From: an uncultured Blautia sp.
GTDB taxonomy: Bacteria > Bacillota > Clostridia > Lachnospirales > Lachnospiraceae
NCBI GenBank assembly: GCA_934371915.1
Contig: CAKROE010000124.1
Coordinates: 1-5,574 of the forward strand
Length of the DNA stretch: 5,574 nucleotides
Reading direction: 5' to 3'
In this document: positions 1-5,574 of the stretch, one piece after another
Layout of the letters: each line of letters starts with the position of its first letter
Position numbering within the stretch: the first letter of the stretch is position 1
Translations under genes and position numbers: made by a program
Notes under the pieces: model-generated
Told to the model about the DNA's origin: nothing
Database searches by the model: none
Seen by the model: only the letters and a program-made list of their open reading frames with translations

Positions 1-378
1 CTTCTGGGATACACGACGCGTGAGAGACTGAATACCTTTGTTCATGATATTATCGAAAACAGTCTTGAAAAAGATCATATAGAGATGTCTTCGGAGATTT
101 ATGAGGCACTTATGGATCTTCGGGGAATTATGTTTCAGAATGTATATACACATCCTGGAGCAAAAGAAGAAGAATTAAAAGCAATCAAAATGCTGAAAAA
201 GCTTTATGTATATTATACAGAAAATCCGGAAGAGATGTCTGAGGAATACCGTCTCCTGATGAAGAGAGGAGAACCGAAGGCACAGGTGGTGTGCGATTAT
301 CTGTCAGGTATGACGGATCAGTATTCCATGGCAAAATTCCGGAAGATCTTCATACCAAAGTCCTGGGAGGTCTATTAA
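1..378 (+). CDS. dgt: dGTPase-family deoxynucleoside triphosphohydrolase, C-terminal part (5' end outside window)
   Basis: The reading frame is open from base 1 to a TAA at 376-378, giving the last 125 residues of a protein that starts upstream of the window. The ATG at 85 is internal, because in-frame coding continues unbroken before it (LGYTTRERLNTF). The fragment is helical and ends with a DYLSGMTDQYSMAKFRKIF stretch (fragment residues 99-117), a pattern I recognise from the C-terminal HD-associated region of dGTPase-like proteins. Known members hydrolyse dNTPs, classically dGTP, to the deoxynucleoside and triphosphate in the cytoplasm and so influence dNTP pools. The catalytic HD motifs should lie in the missing N-terminal part, so activity cannot be judged here. 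It sits 19 bases before dnaG on the same strand, an arrangement common in Clostridia and consistent with co-transcription. Substrate specificity is unknown; 'dGTPase-like protein' is the safe name. Confidence 0.88.
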   Translation, partial: LLGYTTRERLNTFVHDIIENSLEKDHIEMSSEIYEALMDLRGIMFQNVYTHPGAKEEELKAIKMLKKLYVYYTENPEEMSEEYRLLMKRGEPKAQVVCDYLSGMTDQYSMAKFRKIFIPKSWEVY

Positions 379-385
379 ATGGCAG

Positions 386-391
386 AGGAGG
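386..391 (+). promoter_or_regulatory. Ribosome binding site of dnaG (AGGAGG)
   Basis: A perfect AGGAGG lies 6 bases before the ATG at 398 but directly abuts the in-frame ATG at 392, with no spacer. The spacing therefore favours 398 as the true start of primase. Confidence 0.8.
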
Positions 392-397
392 ATGAGT

Positions 398-2200
398 ATG
401 CGTTATTCAGACGATATCATTGAAGAAGTGCGACAGAAAAATGATATTGTAGATGTGGTATCGCAATACGTCAGGCTGACAAGAAGGGGCAGTACATATT
501 TTGGACTCTGTCCGTTTCATAATGAAAAAACTCCTTCGTTTTCTGTGACACCGGGCAAACAGATGTATTACTGTTTCGGATGTGGCGCAGGAGGAAATGT
601 ATACAATTTTATTATGGAATACGAGAATTATACGTTCGGTGAAGCACTGAAACATCTGGCAGACAGAGCCGGGGTAGAGCTTCCGAAGATCGAGTATTCC
701 AGAGAAGTCAGAGAGAAAGCAGAGCAAAGAGCGGAACTGCTTGAAATCAATAAGCAGGCTGCACAGTATTACTATTATCAGCTTCGTACCGAAGGCGGAA
801 AGACCGGTTATCAGTATCTTTCCGGCAGAGGGCTGAGCGAAGAAACGATGCGTAAGTTTGGACTTGGTTATTCTGATAAGTTTGGCGGCGGACTTTACAC
901 ATTCCTGAAATCGAAGGGATACAGTGATGAGAGACTCCGGGAATCCGGACTTTTTAATGTTGATGAACGCCATGGAATGTACGACAAGTTCTGGAATCGT
1001 GTGATTTTTCCGATCATGGATGTGAATAACCGCGTGATTGGTTTTGGCGGACGGGTGATGGGTGACGGCAAACCGAAATACCTGAACTCACCGGAAACCA
1101 AAATCTTTGATAAGAGCCGGAATCTTTACGGACTGAATATTGCAAGGACAACGAGGAAAAAGTATCTGATCCTCTGTGAAGGCTACATGGATGTGATCTC
1201 CATGCATCAGGCAGGATTTACGAATGCGGTGGCATCACTTGGAACGGCATTAACTTCCGGACATGCAAGCCTTCTGAAACGTTATACACAGGAAGTTCTT
1301 CTTCTGTATGACAGTGATGAGGCGGGAATACGGGCGGCTCTTCGAGGAATTCCGATCCTTCGGGATGCCGGAGTCAATTCGAGAGTCGTGAACCTAAAGC
1401 CATATAAAGATCCGGATGAATTTATCAAAAACATGGGAGCAGAAGCTTTCGAAGAACGCCTCGGACAGGCATCTGACAGTTTTATGTTCCGTGTGAGTAT
1501 TGCAGAATCGGAATTTTCGATGGATGAGCCGCAGGGACAGAATCGTTTCTTCGAACGGTGTGCAGAGCTGCTGCTCGAATTAAAAGATGAACTGGAACGT
1601 AACCTCTATATTGAGGCAATCGTTAAGAAATACAGGGGACAGTATGGTGTCAGTGTCGAGGATTTAAGAAAAAGGGTCAATACACTGGCATTGAAGGGAA
1701 CCCCGGCGGAAAACAGAGCACAGCCAAAAACCAGTGGCGGACAGAATAAGAAGAAAAAAGAATCCGCTTCGGATCAGGCACAGAAACTGATGTTGACATG
1801 GCTGGTTACTTATCCGGGAATTTTTGATAAAGTGGCACAGTATCTGAATGCAGAGGATTTTATCGTTCCACTGTATAAGGAAGTGGCACAGATGTTGTTT
1901 CGTCAGAAAGAGGAAGAAGGACAGGTCAATCCTGCCAAGCTTCTGAACAGCTTTACGGACAGTGAAGAGCAGCGGGAAGTCGCATCACTTTTTAATGCGA
2001 CGATCCATCTGGAGACACAGCAGGAACAGGATCGGGCTTTTGCAGATACGCTTCTTCGTATCAAGGCAGAAAGCCTTGCAGAAAAAAATCGCAATCTGGA
2101 TCCGACAGATATGGCGGGACTGCAGCAGATCCTCAAAGAGAAAAAAGAATTGGAAGAACTTGGACGAAAACGTCAGGAACTGCATATTTCTTTTGAATAA
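398..2200 (+). CDS. dnaG: DNA primase DnaG
   Basis: This primase synthesises the short RNA primers that start lagging-strand fragments and acts with the replicative helicase at the fork. Residues here count from the ATG at 398 (600 aa, usual length for the family). Domains in order: an N-terminal CHC2-type zinc finger with C38-x2-H41 and C59-x2-C62; the catalytic RNA-polymerase core with its basic motif around residues 207-234 (VIGFGGRVMGDGKPKYLNSP); a Toprim fold with E261 in EGYMD, D305 and D307 in DSDEAG, and K337-DPDEF; a lysine/glutamine-rich linker around 435-460; and a helical tail from about 460 to the end that matches the helicase (DnaB/DnaC)-interaction domain. All catalytic acidic residues are present, so the protein looks functional. 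The upstream ATG at 392 would add two residues but has no room for its ribosome binding site. It sits between the dGTPase gene and rpoD, the classical primase-sigma pairing. Confidence 0.98.
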   Translation: MRYSDDIIEEVRQKNDIVDVVSQYVRLTRRGSTYFGLCPFHNEKTPSFSVTPGKQMYYCFGCGAGGNVYNFIMEYENYTFGEALKHLADRAGVELPKIEYSREVREKAEQRAELLEINKQAAQYYYYQLRTEGGKTGYQYLSGRGLSEETMRKFGLGYSDKFGGGLYTFLKSKGYSDERLRESGLFNVDERHGMYDKFWNRVIFPIMDVNNRVIGFGGRVMGDGKPKYLNSPETKIFDKSRNLYGLNIARTTRKKYLILCEGYMDVISMHQAGFTNAVASLGTALTSGHASLLKRYTQEVLLLYDSDEAGIRAALRGIPILRDAGVNSRVVNLKPYKDPDEFIKNMGAEAFEERLGQASDSFMFRVSIAESEFSMDEPQGQNRFFERCAELLLELKDELERNLYIEAIVKKYRGQYGVSVEDLRKRVNTLALKGTPAENRAQPKTSGGQNKKKKESASDQAQKLMLTWLVTYPGIFDKVAQYLNAEDFIVPLYKEVAQMLFRQKEEEGQVNPAKLLNSFTDSEEQREVASLFNATIHLETQQEQDRAFADTLLRIKAESLAEKNRNLDPTDMAGLQQILKEKKELEELGRKRQELHISFE

Positions 2201-2222
2201 GGTTAAAATATAAACACTATAT

Positions 2223-2228
2223 GGAGGG
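2223..2228 (+). promoter_or_regulatory. Ribosome binding site of rpoD (GGAGGG)
   Basis: GGAGGG lies 11 bases before the ATG at 2240, a slightly long spacing. The later in-frame ATGs at 2246 and 2252 are too far away. An out-of-frame ATG at 2230 is only one base from the site, so 2240 is the best start. Confidence 0.7.
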
Positions 2229-2239
2229 AATGAGCACCT

Positions 2240-3370
2240 ATGGAAATGAATATGGGCAAATTCAGCGAGAAACTGGTAGAACTTCTGGAGCTTGCAAAAA
2301 AGAAGAAAAATGTACTGGAATATCAGGAAATCAGCGATTTCTTTAAAGACCAGCCGCTGGAAGTCGAGCAGATGGAAAAGGTTCTGGATTTTCTGGAAGC
2401 CAGTGGAGTGGATGTGCTTCGTATTTCAGGAAATGATGAAGAACTGATACTTGATGTAGATGACGATGCCGACATCGAAAAGATGGATGACGAAGAAGAA
2501 ATTGAACTTGACAAGATCGACCTTTCTGTTCCGGAAGGTGTCAGCATTGAAGACCCGGTTCGTATGTATCTGAAAGAGATCGGTAAGGTCAGCCTTCTTA
2601 CAGCAGACGAAGAAATTGAGCTTGCAAAACGTATGGAACAGGGTGATGAGGAGGCGAAGAAACGTCTGGCAGAGGCCAACCTCCGTCTGGTAGTCAGCAT
2701 TGCCAAAAGATACGTAGGACGTGGTATGCTGTTCCTGGATCTGATTCAGGAAGGTAACCTTGGTCTGATCAAAGCTGTTGAGAAATTTGATTATCGTAAA
2801 GGTTACAAATTCAGTACCTATGCGACATGGTGGATCCGTCAGGCAATCACAAGAGCAATCGCCGATCAGGCGAGAACCATCCGTATTCCGGTTCATATGG
2901 TAGAGACGATCAACAAACTGATTCGTGTTTCCCGTCAGTTACTGCAGGAACTCGGACGTGAACCTACTCCGGAAGAAATCGCAGAAGAAATGAAGATGCC
3001 GGTAGAGCGTGTGCGTGAGATCCTCAAGATCTCCCAGGAACCGGTATCTCTGGAAACACCTATCGGAGAAGAGGAAGACAGCCATCTTGGAGATTTCATT
3101 CAGGATGATAATGTACCGGTACCGGCAGATGCAGCTGCATTTACACTTCTGAAAGAGCAGCTGATCGAGGTACTTGGTACACTGACTGAGAGAGAACAGA
3201 AAGTACTGCGCCTTCGTTTTGGATTGGACGACGGACGTGCACGTACACTGGAAGAAGTTGGAAAAGAATTTAACGTTACAAGAGAACGTATCCGTCAGAT
3301 TGAGGCGAAAGCACTCCGTAAACTCCGTCATCCGAGCCGCAGCCGTAAACTGAAGGATTATCTGGATTGA
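2240..3370 (+). CDS. rpoD: Primary (housekeeping) RNA polymerase sigma factor, RpoD/SigA
   Basis: This sigma-70 group 1 factor directs RNA polymerase to most housekeeping promoters. At 376 aa it matches the short Gram-positive SigA type, lacking the large non-conserved insert of E. coli RpoD. Region 1.1 covers about residues 7-60, followed by an acidic stretch (66-94, 17 of 29 residues D or E). Region 1.2 begins at [11 protein letters not shown] (105-115). Region 2 spans about 140-220 and contains the core-binding [19 protein letters not shown] (167-185) and the -10-recognising [17 protein letters not shown] (194-210). Region 3 follows, then region 4 with the -35-binding helix-turn-helix [20 protein letters not shown] (336-355). 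The presence of region 1.1 together with complete regions 2 and 4 separates it from alternative sigmas. Arginine is coded CGT in 22 of 29 cases, a bias not seen in trmK and typical of a highly expressed gene. Its TGA overlaps the trmK ATG. Confidence 0.98.
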   Translation: MEMNMGKFSEKLVELLELAKKKKNVLEYQEISDFFKDQPLEVEQMEKVLDFLEASGVDVLRISGNDEELILDVDDDADIEKMDDEEEIELDKIDLSVPEGVSIEDPVRMYLKEIGKVSLLTADEEIELAKRMEQGDEEAKKRLAEANLRLVVSIAKRYVGRGMLFLDLIQEGNLGLIKAVEKFDYRKGYKFSTYATWWIRQAITRAIADQARTIRIPVHMVETINKLIRVSRQLLQELGREPTPEEIAEEMKMPVERVREILKISQEPVSLETPIGEEEDSHLGDFIQDDNVPVPADAAAFTLLKEQLIEVLGTLTEREQKVLRLRFGLDDGRARTLEEVGKEFNVTRERIRQIEAKALRKLRHPSRSRKLKDYLD

Positions 3371-3372
3371 TG
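3368..3372 (+). promoter_or_regulatory. Stop-start overlap TGATG coupling rpoD and trmK
   Basis: The rpoD stop TGA (3368-3370) shares its A with the trmK ATG (3370-3372). The only purine-rich candidate site, AAGGA at 3353-3357, is 12 bases away. This suggests that trmK translation depends largely on ribosomes finishing rpoD. Confidence 0.6.
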
Positions 3373-4086
3373 GCAGGTAAGGTGCAGCTGTCAGAGAGGC
3401 TGACAGCAATTGCGGAAATGGTAACAGAAGGAAACCGGCTGGTTGATGTGGGATGTGATCATGGATATCTGCCGGTGTACCTGATGCTTCAGCATAAGAT
3501 TCCTAGAGCAATTGCCACAGATGTGGGCAAAGGTCCTCTGGCAAGAGCGCAGGAACACATCGCACAGTATCATATGGAAGCATACATAGAAACGAGATTG
3601 TGCAACGGTTTGTCTGAAATCCGGCCAGGTGAGGGAGACACCCTTGTGATCGCGGGAATGGGCGGACCACTGATGGAGCGAATCTTAAGTGCAGGCAGAC
3701 ATGCACTGCCGGGATTTCAGGAGCTGATTCTGCAGCCGCAGTCGGATATTCCCCACTTCAGACGTTTTGTTATGCAGAACGGTTATCAGATCGTTCAGGA
3801 AGAGATGATTCTCGAAGACGGCAAGTTTTATCCGATCATGAAAGTGGTTCAGCATGAAGGAGAACAGCCTGCTGTATGGAGTCGAGAAGAGGAAATGTTT
3901 GGACGCCTGCTTCTTGAGAGAAAACATCCGGTACTTAAATTATATCTGGAGCGTGAACTCCGCATTCGAAGTGAGATTTCGGCACAGCTGGAGTCGGCTT
4001 CCGGTGATGTAGCGAAGAAGCGCAGAATGGAAGTAGAGGAGGAAAAGCAGTTGATTTTGACTGCTTTAAAACGATATGAAAGTTAA
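3370..4086 (+). CDS. trmK: tRNA (adenine(22)-N1)-methyltransferase TrmK
   Basis: TrmK uses S-adenosylmethionine to make m1A at position 22 in the D-arm region of bacterial tRNAs; the family was defined with B. subtilis YqfN. Residues count from the ATG at 3370 (238 aa, normal size). The Rossmann-fold SAM-binding motif I is VDVGCDHGYLP, with D26, G28, D30, H31 and G32. The next strand ends in TDVGKGPL (about 50-57), and the motif IV position is IAGMGG (94-99), followed by QPQSD (122-126). These are signatures of the TrmK/COG2384 family rather than of general methyltransferases. From about residue 170 to the end the sequence is charged and helical, matching the C-terminal coiled-coil domain of the family. 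A TTG at 3367 is also in frame, but the ATG in the TGATG overlap is the natural start. The following Nif3-like gene overlaps its end, the same pairing as yqfN-yqfO in Bacillus. Confidence 0.94.
   Translation: MAGKVQLSERLTAIAEMVTEGNRLVDVGCDHGYLPVYLMLQHKIPRAIATDVGKGPLARAQEHIAQYHMEAYIETRLCNGLSEIRPGEGDTLVIAGMGGPLMERILSAGRHALPGFQELILQPQSDIPHFRRFVMQNGYQIVQEEMILEDGKFYPIMKVVQHEGEQPAVWSREEEMFGRLLLERKHPVLKLYLERELRIRSEISAQLESASGDVAKKRRMEVEEEKQLILTALKRYES
4076..4086 (+). promoter_or_regulatory. Overlap of trmK end and Nif3-like gene start
   Basis: The Nif3-like ATG (4076) lies 8 bases before the trmK TAA (4084-4086). The bases just upstream (CTGCTTTAAAACGAT) hold no Shine-Dalgarno sequence. The nearest GGAGG-like stretch is in trmK codons about 35 bases upstream. 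Termination-reinitiation coupling is the likely way this gene is translated. Confidence 0.55.
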
Positions 4087-4858
4087 AGAACTGACCGGCT
4101 GGCTGGATGGCAGATACCCGTCATCCGCAGCAGAGCACTGGGATAATGTAGGACTTCTGGTCGGAGATGATGAAGAAGAGGTCAGTCATGTATTTCTGGC
4201 GCTTGACCTTACGGAGTCGACACTTGCGCAGGCAATAGATGCCGGAGCGGATATGATCATTACTCATCATCCGATGATCTTTGAAGGTCAGAAAAAAATT
4301 AATAATCATACATTTACAGGACGCAGGATTCTTTCCCTTATAAAGCATAATATTCAGTATTATGCAATGCATACGAATTATGATATCCTCGGAATGGCAG
4401 ATCTTAGTGCAGATTATCTCCGGCTGACAGACAGAGAAGTTCTTTCCGTGACCGCAGAGACGCAGGATGGTAAGGATGGATTTGGCCGTGTAGGAGAGCT
4501 GCCTCGCAAGATGTCATTAAAAGAATGCGGAGAATTTGTCAAGAATGCATTGTCTTTAAATGATGTAAAGATTTACGGAGATCCGGATACACAGGTCGAA
4601 AAGGCTGCCATCTGTACCGGAAGCGGCAAGAGTATGATTTCGGATGTTCTTGCAAAGGGTGCGCAGGTTTATGTTACAGGAGATATTGATCATCATACAG
4701 GAATTGATGCGGTAGCACAGGGTCTGACTATCGTAGATGCCGGTCATTATGGTACAGAATATATTTTTATGAAAGCGATGGAGAAAGTTCTGAAAGAACA
4801 GTATCCGAATCTTCAGATCACATGTGCAAAGGTGCAGAGTCCGTATATGATATTATAA
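4076..4858 (+). CDS. Nif3-like dinuclear metal-centre protein (YqfO/YbgI family, short form)
   Basis: This is a 260-residue member of the widespread Nif3/DUF34 family, whose structures show ring-shaped hexamers with two metal ions per subunit. The biochemical role is still not firmly settled; family names such as 'GTP cyclohydrolase I type 2' are not well supported. Family motifs are all visible: WDNVGLLVG (22-30), THHP with H64 and H65, HTNYD ending at D103, TGDIDHH (201-207), and DAGHYGTE with H224 and E228. H64, H65, D103, H224 and E228 are the expected metal ligands, so the centre looks intact. At 260 aa it is the short form: it lacks the PII/CutA-like insertion that makes B. subtilis YqfO about 370 aa. 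It overlaps trmK by 11 bases and has no ribosome binding site of its own. The conserved trmK neighbourhood has led to speculation about a link to tRNA or nucleotide metabolism, which this sequence alone cannot confirm. Confidence 0.94.
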   Translation: MKVKELTGWLDGRYPSSAAEHWDNVGLLVGDDEEEVSHVFLALDLTESTLAQAIDAGADMIITHHPMIFEGQKKINNHTFTGRRILSLIKHNIQYYAMHTNYDILGMADLSADYLRLTDREVLSVTAETQDGKDGFGRVGELPRKMSLKECGEFVKNALSLNDVKIYGDPDTQVEKAAICTGSGKSMISDVLAKGAQVYVTGDIDHHTGIDAVAQGLTIVDAGHYGTEYIFMKAMEKVLKEQYPNLQITCAKVQSPYMIL

Positions 4859-4859
4859 T
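4848..4859 (+). promoter_or_regulatory. Possible -10 promoter element before the nucleoside kinase gene
   Basis: A perfect TATAAT (4854-4859) spans the stop codon of the Nif3-like gene. Just upstream, TG-A-TATTAT (4848-4856) also fits an extended -10. No good -35 is present at 16-18 bases upstream of TATAAT (GGTGCA at 17). The region is AT-rich, so a chance match is quite possible. If real, it would give the next gene a promoter of its own, starting a few bases into the 36-base gap. Confidence 0.25.
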
Positions 4860-4880
4860 AAAATAAAAGATGCCGTGAAC

Positions 4881-4886
4881 AGGAGG
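4881..4886 (+). promoter_or_regulatory. Ribosome binding site of the nucleoside kinase gene (AGGAGG)
   Basis: A perfect AGGAGG lies 8 bases before the ATG at 4895, ideal spacing. It fixes the start of this gene and contrasts with the two preceding genes, which lack clear sites of their own. Confidence 0.85.
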
Positions 4887-4894
4887 TCTGTTTT

Positions 4895-5574
4895 ATGGAT
4901 AAAAAGATGTTTAAGGTCGTGATCGCCGGAGAGACAAGGATGTATCCGGAAGGAACCACATACAGAGAAATTGTTGACGAGAGCGGTATACACACGGAGG
5001 CTCCGGTCATCCTCGTGATGGTAAACGGAAAACTCCGTGAACTTCAGAAGAGACTGAAATCAGACTGTACATTGGAATTTGTGACAACGAAAGACCATAT
5101 CGGTTTTGAAACTTATAAGCGAAGTGTGTGTCTCGTGCTCCTGCGTGCAATATATGATGTGGCAGGCAGGGAAAACGTTGATAAAGTAATGATCCACTAT
5201 TCAGTGGGAAATGGTTATTATTTTACAATGGAAGGAAAAGCAGCTCTTGATCAGGATTTTCTTGATAAAGTAAAGGCACAGATGCACAAACTGGCGGACG
5301 AATGTACTCCGATCGGGAAACGTTCTGTCAATACAGATGAGGCAGTAGCACTTTTTCATAAGCATCGGATGTATGATAAGGAAAAATTGTTCCGGTTTCG
5401 CCGTGTCTCAAAGGTAAACATCTACAATATCGGTTACTATGACGATTATTTTTATGGCTATATGGCAGACCATGCAGGATATGTACAGTATTTTGACCTG
5501 AAACTGTATGATGAGGGATTTGTTCTGGAACTTCCGGAGAGGAAGAACCCTTCCGTGATCCCGCCGTTCCATCC
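4895..5574 (+). CDS. ThrRS-like N-terminal part of a probable nucleoside (uridine-type) kinase, truncated by window end
   Basis: The frame is open from the ATG at 4895 to the window edge: 226 complete codons plus two bases, with no stop. Residues 1 to about 66 resemble a TGS domain (KVVIAGETRMYPEGTTYREI, then VMVNGKLREL). Residues about 70-215 resemble the second N-terminal (editing/SAD) domain of threonyl-tRNA synthetase: YSVGNGYYF (102-110) matches the usual IGP-x2-NGFYYD, and the segment around 184-197 follows the pattern of the ThrRS D-x-C-x2-G-P-H motif. From memory, this pairing followed by IPPFHP belongs to proteins of about 550 aa in Clostridia and Thermotoga that end in a P-loop uridine kinase/phosphoribulokinase-like domain. 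That kinase domain would lie past the window, so the kinase call is inference. The alternative, a true ThrRS, is unlikely because the editing-site metal ligands appear to be missing. Its strong ribosome binding site suggests independent translation, though it may still belong to the upstream operon. Confidence 0.75.
   Translation, partial: MDKKMFKVVIAGETRMYPEGTTYREIVDESGIHTEAPVILVMVNGKLRELQKRLKSDCTLEFVTTKDHIGFETYKRSVCLVLLRAIYDVAGRENVDKVMIHYSVGNGYYFTMEGKAALDQDFLDKVKAQMHKLADECTPIGKRSVNTDEAVALFHKHRMYDKEKLFRFRRVSKVNIYNIGYYDDYFYGYMADHAGYVQYFDLKLYDEGFVLELPERKNPSVIPPFH

Noticed and set aside
379..423. Tiny reading frame of 14 codons (MAEEDEYALFRRYH) starting at the ATG right after the dGTPase stop and overlapping the dnaG start
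   Set aside because: It has no ribosome binding site of its own, is very short and is explained by the dnaG leader and coding sequence.
407..973. 188-codon antisense frame opposite dnaG
   Set aside because: It has no family resemblance or ribosome binding site and lies wholly opposite the conserved primase zinc finger and core; it is a shadow of the real gene.
1793..1831. Perfect TTGACA inside dnaG as an internal promoter for rpoD
   Set aside because: There is no -10 at the correct distance; the only candidate, GATAAA, is about 27 bases away.
2082..2088. Run of seven A within dnaG as a programmed frameshift or slippage site
   Set aside because: The zero frame continues to a normal primase C-terminus, and there is no following stem-loop or conserved alternative product. 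The A6G at 1754-1760 is also in the wrong phase for a dnaX-type site.
2203..2223. AT-rich TAAAATATAAA upstream of rpoD as a promoter
   Set aside because: TATAAA resembles a -10, but no acceptable -35 is found at 16-18 bases upstream (ATTTCT, TGCATA). AT-rich gaps often give such matches.
2230..2343. Out-of-frame ATG just after GGAGGG, opening a frame of about 37 codons across the start of rpoD
   Set aside because: The spacing to the ribosome binding site is only one base and the frame lies inside well-conserved rpoD sequence. A leader-peptide role cannot be supported.
2323..2706. Serine-rich 127-codon antisense frame opposite rpoD
   Set aside because: Its serine-rich composition is the mirror of the acidic GAA/GAT codons of sigma region 1, so it is not an independent gene.
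3116..3125. Palindrome CCGGTACCGG as an operator
   Set aside because: It lies within rpoD and simply results from the repeated Val-Pro codons GTA CCG GTA CCG.

Overview
The window looks like a housekeeping chromosomal segment from a low-to-mid-GC Gram-positive anaerobe, most likely a member of the Clostridia and probably Lachnospiraceae. I infer this from protein character, strong AGGAGG ribosome binding sites, and the gene order dGTPase / primase / primary sigma factor / TrmK / Nif3-like / ThrRS-like nucleoside kinase. The assignment rests on recalled family knowledge, not on a search. All genes lie on the + strand and coding density is very high. The longest gap between genes is about 39 bases, and there is no RNA gene, mobile element, CRISPR array or recognisable terminator.

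Layout: 1-378 is the 3' end of a dGTPase-family gene whose start lies outside the window. After 19 bases comes dnaG (398-2200), the replication primase, complete with zinc finger, Toprim core and helicase-binding tail. After 39 bases comes rpoD/sigA (2240-3370), the primary sigma factor with all conserved regions. The stop of rpoD overlaps the start of trmK (3370-4086), a tRNA m1A22 methyltransferase. The end of trmK overlaps the start of a Nif3/YqfO-type metal-binding protein (4076-4858). After 36 bases and a strong ribosome binding site, a further gene (4895 to the window edge) begins. Its 226 visible residues resemble the N-terminal TGS and editing-like domains of threonyl-tRNA synthetase, an arrangement I associate with large nucleoside (uridine-type) kinases of Clostridia and Thermotoga. 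The kinase part would lie beyond the window.

The first five genes read as one operon. It is the Gram-positive form of the 'macromolecular synthesis' cluster, in which nucleotide-pool control, replication priming, transcription initiation and tRNA modification are co-transcribed. The two overlaps imply translational coupling from rpoD through trmK to the Nif3-like gene. The most interesting observation is that the four residues expected to bind metal in the ThrRS-like editing domain all appear to be replaced in the last protein. Otherwise I see ordinary core biology and no convincing new system.
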